Below, piece by piece: positions 7,310-15,042 of a stretch of DNA of 17,956 bases (its first letter is position 1; the number at the start of each line of letters is the position of its first letter). The notes beneath the pieces are model-generated. The model was not told the DNA's origin. It saw only the letters and a list, made by a program, of their open reading frames with translations, and ran no database searches. This DNA comes from Acidobacteriota bacterium. GTDB taxonomy: Bacteria > Acidobacteriota > Thermoanaerobaculia > Multivoradales > JAHEKO01. A program made the position numbers and the translations under genes. Where the stretch lies: the NCBI GenBank assembly GCA_024638355.1, contig JAHEKO010000001.1, positions 31,209 to 49,164 on the forward strand. The letters are read 5' to 3'.

Positions 7310-8041
7310 ATGACTCGCCTGCTCGCTCTGGCCGCGCTTTCCCTGCTGACCACGCCCCTGCTCGGGGCGCCCTCCGAGGTCGACGTTCCCGATCCCCGAA
7401 GCTCGGAGCTCACCGCGGGAGAGCGGCTCGAGGTGCTGGTCGAGCGGATCCGCTACGAGCACGACCGGCTGACGACGCTCGAGGCGAACTTCAAGCAGCT
7501 CAAGGAGAGCGAGCTCCTGCTCGAGCCGGTCGAAGCGAGAGGGGTCTTCTCGTTCGCGGCCCCCGATCGCGTGCGCTGGGAGTACGTGGAGCCCGATCCG
7601 ATCTCGATGCTCATCCAGGGCGACGTCCTCACCACCTGGTACAAGGACATCGCGCAGGCCGAGAAGATCTACGTCGGCAAGCACTCGCAGCGAGTTCTCG
7701 AGTACCTGGGCGCGAGCAGCTCGCTGGCGCAGCTGCTCGAATACTTCGACGTACGGCTGTTCACGCCTCAGGACGCCGCCAAGCCGTTCCGGCTCGAGCT
7801 GACTCCGCGCTTCGCGCGCATCGAGCGCAAGGTGCGGCAGATGGACATCTGGCTCCATCCCGAGCTCTACCTGCCGATACGGCTGCGCTACGTCGAAGGC
7901 AACGGCGACCTCACCGAGTACGACTTCAGCGACCTCAAGGTGAATGCCGGTCTGCCGGCCGATCGCTTCGATCTGGAGATCCCCGACGAGGTCGACCTGC
8001 GCGAGGTCGATCTCTCCCGGCCCGCCTCATCGCTGAGATAG
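7310..8041 (+). CDS. LolA-like outer-membrane lipoprotein carrier
   Basis: A 243-residue periplasmic protein of the LolA family, which shuttles lipoproteins from the inner-membrane Lol complex to the outer membrane. It begins with a signal peptide (MTRLLALAALSLLTTPLLGA, cleavage probably after residue 20). The mature part shows the family pattern LEANFKQLKES near 62-72, then GVFSFAAPDRVRWEYVEP near 82-99, and later IWLHPELYLPIRLRY and a TEYDFSDLKVN strand. LolA relatives include proteins for other lipids, so the cargo is inferred. I chose the ATG at 7310 because it begins the signal peptide; longer in-frame versions add non-membrane sequence. No strong ribosome binding site is seen. It ends three bases before tgt. 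Confidence 0.85.
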   Translation: MTRLLALAALSLLTTPLLGAPSEVDVPDPRSSELTAGERLEVLVERIRYEHDRLTTLEANFKQLKESELLLEPVEARGVFSFAAPDRVRWEYVEPDPISMLIQGDVLTTWYKDIAQAEKIYVGKHSQRVLEYLGASSSLAQLLEYFDVRLFTPQDAAKPFRLELTPRFARIERKVRQMDIWLHPELYLPIRLRYVEGNGDLTEYDFSDLKVNAGLPADRFDLEIPDEVDLREVDLSRPASSLR

Positions 8042-8044
8042 CTC

Positions 8045-9160
8045 TTGTTCCGCGTTCTCTCGACCGATGGCCGGGCGCGCCGAGGGCGCCTCGACACATC
8101 GCGCGGGCGGGTGGAGACTCCCGCCTTCATGCCGGTCGGAACGCTCGGGGCGGTGAAGGGACTGACGCCTCGGCGGCTCCGCGATTGCGGCGCGGAGATC
8201 CAGCTCGCCAACCTCTATCACCTTGCCCTGCGCCCGGGGATCGAGGTCATCGAGGAGCTCGGCGGCCTGCACGAGTTCGTCGGATGGTCGCGCCCGATGC
8301 TCACCGACAGCGGTGGCTACCAGGTCTTCAGCCTGGCCGCGATGCGCACGCTCGACGAAGACGGAGTCACCTTCCGCAGCCATCTCGACGGCGCGCGGCT
8401 CCGCTTCACTCCGGAGAGCGTGGTCGAGATGCAGCGGCGCCTCGGGGTCGACATCGCCATGGTGCTCGACGAGTGCTCGCCCTGGCCGATCTCGAAAGAG
8501 GAGGCGGCGGCCTCGATGCGATTGACGACCCGCTGGGCGCGTCGCTCGCGGGCGGCCTGGCGCGAGGCCGAGGGCCGAGCGCTCTTCGGCATCGTCCAGG
8601 GGAGCGTCTATTCCGACCTGCGCGCCGAGGCGGCCGCCGAGCTCACCGCCATCGGCTTCGACGGGTACGCCATCGGCGGCGTGGCGATCGGCGAGCCGCG
8701 GGGGCGGCAGCGGGCGACCGTAGAGTCGACGCCGCCGCTGCTGCCCGCGGACCGGCCTCGCTATCTCATGGGGGTGGGAACCCCGCAGGACATCCTGCAC
8801 GCGGTGAGGCAGGGAGTCGACCTGTTCGACTGCGTGATGCCGTCGCGCAACGCGCGGCACGGCCTTCTGTTCACCCGGCGGGGGCCGCTGAGAATCAAGA
8901 ACGCGCGCTTCCGCACCGACCGGCGGGCGGTCGACGAGGCCTGCGGCTGCGAGACCTGCTCCGGCGTCTCCAGGGCCTTCCTGCACCATCTGATCCGAAC
9001 CGGGGAGATTACGGGCCAGGTGCTCGCAACCCTCCATAACGTCCGCTTTTACCTTGACTTCATGGGGGATCTTCGAGAAGCTATCGAGTCCGGGACGCTG
9101 GAAAGCGTCGAGCCGCCGGCGGCGGATCGACAAGGCGCCTCGGACCCGCCCGCAACCTGA
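8045..9160 (+). CDS. tgt: Queuine/preQ1 tRNA-guanine transglycosylase
   Basis: Tgt exchanges guanine 34 in the anticodon of GUN tRNAs (Asp, Asn, His, Tyr) for preQ1, the first tRNA-bound step of queuosine synthesis. The 371 residues match the usual bacterial length. Asp88 lies in LTDSGGYQVFS (general base region), the nucleophile Asp262 in FDCVMPSRNARHG, and the zinc site is CxCxxC at 300-305 plus His331. All expected catalytic and zinc residues are present. The start is a TTG at 8045; no ATG or GTG fits the family N-terminus (RVLSTDG..RRGRL). It starts four bases after the LolA-like gene, so coupling is likely. Placement just ahead of yajC-secD-secF is a common bacterial arrangement. Confidence 0.96.
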   Translation: MFRVLSTDGRARRGRLDTSRGRVETPAFMPVGTLGAVKGLTPRRLRDCGAEIQLANLYHLALRPGIEVIEELGGLHEFVGWSRPMLTDSGGYQVFSLAAMRTLDEDGVTFRSHLDGARLRFTPESVVEMQRRLGVDIAMVLDECSPWPISKEEAAASMRLTTRWARRSRAAWREAEGRALFGIVQGSVYSDLRAEAAAELTAIGFDGYAIGGVAIGEPRGRQRATVESTPPLLPADRPRYLMGVGTPQDILHAVRQGVDLFDCVMPSRNARHGLLFTRRGPLRIKNARFRTDRRAVDEACGCETCSGVSRAFLHHLIRTGEITGQVLATLHNVRFYLDFMGDLREAIESGTLESVEPPAADRQGASDPPAT

Positions 9161-9164
9161 GCCG

Positions 9165-9192
9165 CCGGGGCGAGCTGCCCCGGGTCGCGACC
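9165..9192 (+). terminator. Hairpin after tgt (weak terminator candidate)
   Basis: CCGGGGC (9165-9171) and GCCCCGG (9177-9183) form a seven-pair stem with the loop GAGCT. It is followed directly by the palindrome GGTCGCGACC (9183-9192) and then GTTT. There is no U-tract, so it may only partly end transcription or act as an RNA-stability element between tgt and yajC. Confidence 0.3.
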
Positions 9193-9262
9193 GTTTCACC
9201 GACAGTCAAGCGGCACTCTGGAGCAGGCCAGGGGTGCGTAATGTCGAGCAAGGAGTGATCTC

Positions 9263-9550
9263 ATGGAAGGTGGAGCTCCCGGGGCGCTGGTTCAGTTCGT
9301 CCCGTTCATCGTTATCTTCGCGATCTTCTATTTCCTGATGATCGCGCCGATGCGCAAGCGTCAGAAGGCGCTGCAGGCCATGATCGCCAACCTCAAGAAG
9401 GGCGACGCGGTCATCACCCAGGGTGGGCTGTTCGGGGAGGTCACCGGGCTGAAGGACGATTCGGTGATCCTCAAGCTGGGCGACAACGTGAAGGTGCGAG
9501 TCTCGAGGTCCGCTATCGCTTCGATGCAGGGCCAGGAGAAGGAGTCATGA
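9263..9550 (+). CDS. yajC: Preprotein translocase accessory subunit YajC
   Basis: A 95-residue inner-membrane protein that joins SecD and SecF in the accessory complex of the SecYEG translocon. One membrane helix spans about residues 9-28 (VQFVPFIVIFAIFYFLMIAPM). A basic stretch (RKRQK) and a small soluble domain follow, with the family phrase LKKGDAVITQGGLFGEVTG near 44-62. A good ribosome binding site (AAGGAG) sits about eight bases before the ATG. It overlaps secD by the four bases ATGA, so the two are translationally coupled. Confidence 0.96.
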   Translation: MEGGAPGALVQFVPFIVIFAIFYFLMIAPMRKRQKALQAMIANLKKGDAVITQGGLFGEVTGLKDDSVILKLGDNVKVRVSRSAIASMQGQEKES

Positions 9551-11121
9551 ACCGCAGCCTGATGTGGAAAGGCCTCTTGATCGCCGCGGTCGCGGCGGCC
9601 GCGGCCTTCTCGGCGTGGCCGCTCGACGAGACCATCAACCTGGGCCTCGATCTGCGCGGCGGTGTCCACCTGGTCCTCAAGGTCGAGACCGAAGACGCGC
9701 TCCGTTCCGAGGCCAACAAGGATCTCGACCGGCTCCTCCAGGAGCTCAAGGACGGCGGCACCTTCTCGGCGGTGGGTGCGCAGCTCTCCGCGACCTCCTT
9801 CGAGGTCAACGGCGTGCCGGCGGCCGAAGACGGCGCGGTCGAGGACATCGTCGACGAGTTCCTCTCCGGGTGGAGCTGGCGCCGCGACGGCGAGCGCCTC
9901 GCTTTCGAAATGGACGCCGCCTTCATCAAGGAGATCCGCAATCTGGCGGTGGTGCAGGCGCTCGAGACGATCCGGAATCGGGTCGACGCCTTCGGCGTGG
10001 CCGAGCCGAGCATCCAGCGCCAGGGGCTCGACGGCGATCGCATCGTGGTCCAGCTGCCCGGCGTGGACGATCCGGAGCGAGTGAAGGATCTGATCAAGAA
10101 CACCGCCTTCCTCGAGTTCCGGCTGGTCGCCTATCCCACCGGAGGCGGCGGCGTGTCGAGCCGCGAGGAGATCCTCGGCCACTACGGCAACCGGCTGCCC
10201 GACAACGTCGAGATCCTGAGCGGGCCGATCCGGGACGACGACGGCGAGATCGTCGCCGAGCAGTACTACGCCGTGGAGAAGCGCCCCGTGCTCACCGGCC
10301 GCGACCTCAAGAACGCGCGCCCGGGTCTGGGTGAGTTCAACGAGCCGATCGTCAACTTCCTCTTCACCCACGAGGCGGGCAAGATCTTCGCCCAGTTCAC
10401 CCAGAACAACATCAACCGGGGTCTGGCCATCGTCCTCGACGGCAACGTCATCACCGCGCCGCGCATTCGCTCGCGGATTGCCGACTCCGGCATGATCGAC
10501 GGCTCGTTCACCCAGCAGCAGGCGACCGATCTGTCGACCGTGCTGCGCTCGGGCGCGCTGCCGGCGGCGATCACCTACCTGGAGGAGCGCGCGGTCGGGC
10601 CGTCGCTCGGCCAGGACTCGATCGAGCGCGGCCAGAAGGCGGGCCTGATCGGCCTGGCGCTGGTGGTTCTGGCGATGCTCGGCTACTACAGGCGGACCGG
10701 AATCAACGCCGTCGTGGCGTTGCTGCTCAACATCGTGGTGCTGTTCGGCGCTCTGGCCTATTTCGGCGCCACGCTGACCCTGCCCGGCATCGCCGGCATC
10801 GTACTGACGATCGGCATGGCGGTGGACGCCAACGTCCTGGTCTTCGAGCGCATCAAGGAGGAGCTGCGGCACGGTCGGACTCCGAAGTCGGCCGTCGACG
10901 CCGGCTTCGGCAAGGCGCTCTCCTCGGTGCTCGACGCCAACATCACGACGCTGATCGCCGCTCTCTTCCTCTTCCAGTTCGGAACCGGCCCGATTCGCGG
11001 CTTCGCGGTCACCCTCTCGGTCGGCATCCTCGCCTCCCTCTTTACCGCCATCTTCGTGAGCCGTTGGATCTTCGATCTGGCGCTCTCGCGCCGCGAGCGG
11101 GTCGACGCTCTCTCCATCTGA
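9547..11121 (+). CDS. secD: Protein translocase subunit SecD
   Basis: SecD works with SecF in the inner membrane, using the proton motive force to pull exported proteins through into the periplasm. The 524 residues show a first membrane helix (about 7-24) and the signature NLGLDLRGGVHLVL (31-44). The periplasmic P1/P2 domains include FGVAEPSIQRQG and RIVVQLPGVDDP. The last part (about 364-510) forms five membrane helices, including GMAVDANVLVFERIKEE with the conserved Asp427. Length and order are normal for a stand-alone SecD. The ATG overlaps the yajC stop and has AGGAGAAGGAG upstream. secF follows after 15 bases. Confidence 0.97.
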   Translation: MNRSLMWKGLLIAAVAAAAAFSAWPLDETINLGLDLRGGVHLVLKVETEDALRSEANKDLDRLLQELKDGGTFSAVGAQLSATSFEVNGVPAAEDGAVEDIVDEFLSGWSWRRDGERLAFEMDAAFIKEIRNLAVVQALETIRNRVDAFGVAEPSIQRQGLDGDRIVVQLPGVDDPERVKDLIKNTAFLEFRLVAYPTGGGGVSSREEILGHYGNRLPDNVEILSGPIRDDDGEIVAEQYYAVEKRPVLTGRDLKNARPGLGEFNEPIVNFLFTHEAGKIFAQFTQNNINRGLAIVLDGNVITAPRIRSRIADSGMIDGSFTQQQATDLSTVLRSGALPAAITYLEERAVGPSLGQDSIERGQKAGLIGLALVVLAMLGYYRRTGINAVVALLLNIVVLFGALAYFGATLTLPGIAGIVLTIGMAVDANVLVFERIKEELRHGRTPKSAVDAGFGKALSSVLDANITTLIAALFLFQFGTGPIRGFAVTLSVGILASLFTAIFVSRWIFDLALSRRERVDALSI

Positions 11122-11136
11122 CCGGAGCCCCGGGCT

Positions 11137-12327
11137 ATGAGCTTCAGCTTCTTCCAAGACAGTCACATCGACTTCATGAAGTACCGCAGGTTCTTCGTGG
11201 CGGTCTCCGCCGTGCTGCTGGCGGTCGGCCTCTTCGCCCTCTTCGTGCATGGCGAGCTCAATCTCGGCATCGACTTCGCGGGCGGCACGCAGCTCACGGT
11301 CAAGTTCCGCGAGGAGCCCGATCTCGACCAGCTGCGCAACCTGGTGGAGACGGGCGGCGTCGACGACGTGCTGATCCAGCGCTTCGGAGAGCCGGGCGAC
11401 AACGAGGTGATCATCAAGAGCGCCGGCGTGAGCGGCAGCGAGGAGGGGAGTCGCGACCTCATTGTCGGCGCCCTCGACGACGCCTTCACCAGCCCGGAGG
11501 CGGCGGGCGCATTCGATCTCAACCGCAACGGCCGCGAGTCGCTCACCGATCTGCTCGCCAGGCTCGACCCGAGCGGCCGCGGTGACGATCCGGAGGCGGC
11601 ACGGGTGTACTACGCCGAACAGGCGAGTCGGGTGATCGAGGCGCGGGAGGCGGACGGGATGTTCGCTGCGGCCGCCGCCGTCGACGCGATCGACGGCCTC
11701 GACGAGAGCGTGCGTCGAGCGCTTCGCGACGAAACGGTGCTCGGTAGCTTCGCGGTGCTCGGCTCCGAGAACGTGGGGCCGCAGATCGGCGCCGAGCTGC
11801 GCCAGAAAGGCGTGGCGGCGGTCGTGCTGTCGCTGCTCGGCATGCTGCTCTACATCTGGCTGCGCTTCGAGCTGCGCTTCGGCGTCGGTGCGCTGGTGGC
11901 CGTGACCCACGACGTCTTCATCACCCTGGGGCTCTTCACTCTCGGCGGCTTCGAGTTCAACCTCACCACGATCGCCGCCTTCCTGACTCTGGTCGGCTAT
12001 TCGGTGAACGACTCGGTGGTGGTCTTCGACCGGGTGCGCGAGAACCTGCGCCGCGCACGCTCCCGCCCGCTGGTCGAGGTGATGAATCTGAGCCTCAATC
12101 AGACGCTGTCGCGAACGGTGCTGACCTCGAGCACCACCCTGTTGGTCGTAGGGAGCCTGCTGGTCGCGGGCGGCGACGTTCTGCGCGGCTTCGCCTTCAT
12201 CATCACGATCGGCGTCGTCATCGGCACCTACTCGTCGATCTACGTGGCCAGCCCCTTCGCGCTGCTCTGGGAGCAGTACTTCGGGCGCGAGGCGCGGACG
12301 AAGCGGCGCGAGACCAAGGCCGCCTAA
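11137..12327 (+). CDS. secF: Protein translocase subunit SecF with enlarged periplasmic domain
   Basis: SecF is the partner of SecD. The 396-residue protein is longer than the roughly 320 residues of E. coli SecF. Membrane helix 1 covers about 18-38, followed by the P1 signature LNLGIDFAGGTQLTVKF (41-57). Helix 2 begins near 225, after NVGPQIGAELRQKG, and VGYSVNDSVVVFDRVREN (287-304) is the conserved C-terminal motif. The extra length lies in P1, at about 98-205: an acidic, Ala-rich stretch holding D-x-N-x-N-G-x-x-S-x-x-D at 127-138, like an EF-hand or dockerin calcium loop. The core SecF residues are intact, so the translocation role should hold. The role of the insertion is unknown. Confidence 0.95.
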   Translation: MSFSFFQDSHIDFMKYRRFFVAVSAVLLAVGLFALFVHGELNLGIDFAGGTQLTVKFREEPDLDQLRNLVETGGVDDVLIQRFGEPGDNEVIIKSAGVSGSEEGSRDLIVGALDDAFTSPEAAGAFDLNRNGRESLTDLLARLDPSGRGDDPEAARVYYAEQASRVIEAREADGMFAAAAAVDAIDGLDESVRRALRDETVLGSFAVLGSENVGPQIGAELRQKGVAAVVLSLLGMLLYIWLRFELRFGVGALVAVTHDVFITLGLFTLGGFEFNLTTIAAFLTLVGYSVNDSVVVFDRVRENLRRARSRPLVEVMNLSLNQTLSRTVLTSSTTLLVVGSLLVAGGDVLRGFAFIITIGVVIGTYSSIYVASPFALLWEQYFGREARTKRRETKAA

Positions 12328-12365
12328 CGCGGCGGCGCGGGCGGCGCCACGGCGGTCGCGCGCCC

Positions 12366-12371
12366 TATACT
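12366..12371 (+). promoter_or_regulatory. Possible -10 element ahead of the rel gene
   Basis: TATACT (five of six matches to TATAAT) lies 22 bases before the ATG of the rel gene. No -35 hexamer is visible at the right distance in the GC-rich stretch upstream. The implied transcription start would leave a leader of only about 15 bases, near the AGGA at 12379. This is weak evidence for a separate promoter. Confidence 0.3.
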
Positions 12372-12393
12372 CAGGGGCAGGAATCGCCGACCG

Positions 12394-14607
12394 ATGATCC
12401 AGCCGCGGAACAAGCGTCCCGTACCCCAGTCGGTTCCGATCGAGGCCGCGGAGCTGACCCTGGACTCGGTCCTGGAGCTGCTCGAGAGCTCCGGCCGGCC
12501 CTACGACGCCGAGTTCATCCGCTCAATCTATGCCTTCTCGGCCGAGAAGCACGGCGATCAACGCCGGCGCTCGGGCGAGCCCTACCTGACGCATCCGCTG
12601 CACGTCGCCTGGCTGTTGGCCGAGTGGGGCTTCGATCAGGTCTGCGTGGTGGTCGGACTGCTCCACGACGTGATCGAGGACACCCTGACGACGCGCGAAG
12701 TGATCGCCGACGAGTTCGGCGAGGAGGTGGCCGAGCTGGTCGACGGCGTCACCAAGATCGGTCAGCACGCCTACGTTCGGCGCGACGACGCGCAGGCAGA
12801 GACCTTCCGCAAGCTGATCCTCGCTTCGGTGCGCGACATCCGCGTCATTCTGGTCAAGCTCGCCGACCGGCTGCACAACATGATGACGCTCGAGCACATG
12901 AACTCCGACTCCCAGCGCCGGATCGCGCGCGAGACTCTGGAGATCTACGCCCCGATCGCCCATCGCCTGGGCATGGCCAAGGTGCAGGCCGACCTCGAGG
13001 ATCTCTCCTTCTTCTACCTGCGGCCGGGGCGCTACCGCGAGCTCGAGGCCAAGATCCAGCAGAAGCTCAAGGGTGCGCGGAGCGAGATCCAGAAGGTCGA
13101 CAAGCGACTCAAGAAGGAGCTGGCCGGCGCCGGCCTCGAGGCCCGGATCACGTTTCGCGTCAAGCGTCTCTACTCGATCTATCAGAAGCTGCGGCGGCAG
13201 GGCATCGAGGTCGACCAGCTCTACGACTACCTCGCCTTCCGCATCGTGACCGAAGACGTCAAGGACTGCTACGCGGCGCTGGGCGTCGTGCACCAGGCGT
13301 GGCAGCCGTTGCCCGGGCGCTTCAAGGACTACATCGCGATGCCCAAGGCCAATCTCTATCAGTCGCTCCACACGACGCTGCTGGCCGAGGGGGGGCAGCC
13401 GTTCGAGGTCCAGATCCGCACGCGCGATATGGACTCGATCGCCGAGGAGGGGATCGCCGCCCACTGGAGCTACAAGCAGGGCAAGCCGGACAAGAGGGAC
13501 GAGAACCGCAAGATGGCCTGGCTGCGCCAGGTGCTCGACTGGCAGAAGGAGATCGCCGATCCTCGCGCCTTCCTGACCGCGCTGAAGCTCGACCTCTTCC
13601 CCGATGAGGTCTACACGTTCTCGCCGGGCGGCGACGTGCTCGCCTTTCCGCGCGGCGCCATGCCGCTCGACTTCGCCTACCGCATCCATACCGAGCTCGG
13701 TCACCGCTGCTCGGGCGCGCGGGTGAATGGCAAGCTGGTGTCGCTCAAGACCGAGCTGCAGACCGGCGACCGGGTCGAGATCCTGACCAGCAACAACCGC
13801 TCCCCGAGCCGCGATTGGCTCGGTCTGGTCAAGACCTCACGCGCCCGCAGCAAGATCCGGCACTGGCTCAATACCGAGCAGAAGAAGCGCTCGGGCGAGA
13901 TCGGACGGCGCCTGCTCGAGCGCGCGGTGCGCAAGCACAAGGTCAGCCCCAAGCGGGCCTTCGACAGCGACCGCATGCGCGCCTATCTGGAGAAGGAGGG
14001 GATCGCGAATCTCGACGATCTCTTCAGCCGCGTCGGATTCGGCAAGCTGTCGCCCGCTCAGGTCGTGCCGCGGCTGCTGAGCGAAGAGGAGCTGTCGACC
14101 CAGGAGGAGAAGCCGAACAAGCTGCTCTCCGCCGTCTCGAAGATGCTGCCGTTCGGCAGCGACGCCATCGCCGTGCGGGGCGACGGCGACATGCTCGCCT
14201 ACCTGGCAAAGTGCTGCAAGCCGCTGCCGGGCGAGCGGATCATCGGCTACATCACGCGCGGTCGCGGCGTCTCGGTGCACTCCGCCGAATGCCCCAACGT
14301 GAAGAATCTGCTCTACGACCCCGAGCGCGAGATCGAAGTCTCCTGGGCGCGTACCCCCAACGAGGTCTACTCCATTCAACTCGAGATCGAGACCGAGGAC
14401 GAGCCCGGCATGCTCGCCCGCCTGACCGACACCATGACCAAGGCGGGGAGCAACATCCGGCAGATCAGCGCCAGCACCCGCGAGCCGGGCAAGGGTCTGA
14501 TCGACGTGATCGTCGAGGTGCGCGACCAGAAGCACTTCGAGCGGCTGAGCCACGCCATCCAGGATCTCAAGGGCGTGTTCGAAGTGACGCGCCGAATGGG
14601 TAGCTGA
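12394..14607 (+). CDS. Bifunctional (p)ppGpp synthetase/hydrolase (Rel/SpoT family)
   Basis: This 737-residue enzyme makes and degrades the alarmone (p)ppGpp, which adjusts transcription and growth in starvation. The hydrolase domain has His67, the HDVIEDT motif (91-97) and LADRLHNM (156-163), so it should be active. The synthetase domain (about 225-365) has RVKRLYSIYQKL, YDYLAFRI with Asp278, and FEVQIRT with Glu338, also intact. A TGS domain follows at about 400-465, then a helical part, a Cys-containing regulatory domain (AKCCKPLPGE, Cys607-Cys608; His629, Cys633) and a C-terminal ACT domain (about 658-737). All parts of a long Rel are present. Whether to call it relA, spoT or rel cannot be decided from the sequence, so no symbol is given. 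AGGA lies 11 bases before the ATG. Confidence 0.95.
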   Translation: MIQPRNKRPVPQSVPIEAAELTLDSVLELLESSGRPYDAEFIRSIYAFSAEKHGDQRRRSGEPYLTHPLHVAWLLAEWGFDQVCVVVGLLHDVIEDTLTTREVIADEFGEEVAELVDGVTKIGQHAYVRRDDAQAETFRKLILASVRDIRVILVKLADRLHNMMTLEHMNSDSQRRIARETLEIYAPIAHRLGMAKVQADLEDLSFFYLRPGRYRELEAKIQQKLKGARSEIQKVDKRLKKELAGAGLEARITFRVKRLYSIYQKLRRQGIEVDQLYDYLAFRIVTEDVKDCYAALGVVHQAWQPLPGRFKDYIAMPKANLYQSLHTTLLAEGGQPFEVQIRTRDMDSIAEEGIAAHWSYKQGKPDKRDENRKMAWLRQVLDWQKEIADPRAFLTALKLDLFPDEVYTFSPGGDVLAFPRGAMPLDFAYRIHTELGHRCSGARVNGKLVSLKTELQTGDRVEILTSNNRSPSRDWLGLVKTSRARSKIRHWLNTEQKKRSGEIGRRLLERAVRKHKVSPKRAFDSDRMRAYLEKEGIANLDDLFSRVGFGKLSPAQVVPRLLSEEELSTQEEKPNKLLSAVSKMLPFGSDAIAVRGDGDMLAYLAKCCKPLPGERIIGYITRGRGVSVHSAECPNVKNLLYDPEREIEVSWARTPNEVYSIQLEIETEDEPGMLARLTDTMTKAGSNIRQISASTREPGKGLIDVIVEVRDQKHFERLSHAIQDLKGVFEVTRRMGS

Positions 14608-14625
14608 CCGGTACCCGAGCCCTTC

Positions 14626-14642
14626 CTCGCCGTCGCGGCGAG
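14626..14642 (+). terminator. Hairpin after the rel gene (possible terminator)
   Basis: CTCGCCG and CGGCGAG form a perfect seven-pair stem with the loop TCG, 18 bases after the rel stop codon. A purine-rich run follows rather than a U-tract, so it is not a textbook intrinsic terminator. Its position between the rel gene and the pil genes makes a role in ending transcription plausible. Confidence 0.35.
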
Positions 14643-14782
14643 AGGAGGACGCCCCCGGGGCTCGCCGGCCCGGGTAGCGCGCGGACCGGCCGAGCGCTCG
14701 CGCGCCGCCGGTGGGCCTCGTGAGCCCGCGACGGGCGCCTGGCGGCGGTCGCGCCGCAGCGGTCCTTGGCCACTCGTCGATA
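14643..14782. other. GC-rich non-coding stretch upstream of the structured leader
   Basis: This is the first part of the 435-base gap between the rel gene and pilM. It is very GC-rich, with many short self-complementary patches, and has no plausible gene. If the leader at 14783-14989 is transcribed as RNA, its promoter should lie here or at the leader edge, but I see no convincing -35/-10 pair. Confidence 0.5.
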
Positions 14783-14989
14783 TGTCAATCCGCCAGTAGC
14801 GGCTGACGGACCACGGCAGGCATCTGCCGCGGATTGACACTTTGTGTCGTATCTCACAGCGATCCGGGTATGGAAGCCCCACAATTCGCAAGCGGGCACA
14901 GAGACATTCCGTCGTAAGCGGATGAGAAACGACGAGGTGTACGGGTGCCCGGCAAGGAATCGAAGAGAGATATGGCCAACCATCGATTC
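14783..14989 (+). ncRNA. Candidate structured 5' leader RNA upstream of pilM
   Basis: Three consecutive stem systems lie 54 bases ahead of pilM. First, TGTCAATCCGC (14783-14793) pairs perfectly with GCGGATTGACA (14829-14839), and a hairpin GGCAG-GCAT-CTGCC (14815-14828) is stacked against its 3' arm. Second, CGGGCAC (14893-14899) pairs with GTGCCCG (14945-14951). Inside that, across a symmetric 5x5 internal loop, CATTCCGTCGT pairs with ACGACGAGGTG (ten of eleven pairs, two of them G-U) around a 13-base loop. Third, GAATCG (14957-14962) pairs with CGATTC (14984-14989), enclosing ATGG-CCAA-CCAT. The stretch is less GC-rich than its surroundings. It could be a riboswitch-like or protein-bound leader for the pilus operon; I do not recognise the class. 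A mobile palindromic unit is the main alternative. Confidence 0.4.
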
Positions 14990-15042
14990 GGGAACGGGCG
15001 CGACAGCCACGATCCTGGACCCATGAAGGGAGACAGCGTTCC

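Noticed and set aside
13348..13380. The synthetase motif of Rel reads PKANLYQSLHT rather than the common PKPNGYQSLHT
   Set aside because: Similar variants (for example PKANMYQSLHT) occur in other long Rel proteins from my knowledge of the family, and the catalytic Asp278 and Glu338 are intact, so loss of function is not suggested.
14834..14862. TTGACA at 14834-14839 as the -35 of a pilM promoter
   Set aside because: No -10-like hexamer lies 16-18 bases downstream (the sequence there is CAGCGA), and the hexamer is explained as part of a perfect stem arm.
14866..14892. A sigma-54 promoter before pilM (GG and GC elements near TGGAAGCCCC...TTCGCA)
   Set aside because: The spacing between GG and GC is about 14 bases rather than 10, and the TGGCAC/TTGC elements are not matched.
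14851..14960. A GEMM-I (cyclic-dinucleotide) riboswitch ahead of pilM
   Set aside because: The context is right and CACAG occurs, but the conserved core (such as GCAAAGCC and the GGUAGGUAGCGGGG-like receptor) is not found, so I call only an unclassified structured leader.
14844..15026. A 60-codon open frame (GTG start) across the pilM leader
   Set aside because: Its codons are unlike the window's genes (many ACA, AGA, CGA, ATA), it has no ribosome binding site or recognisable domain, and the stems of the leader explain the sequence better.
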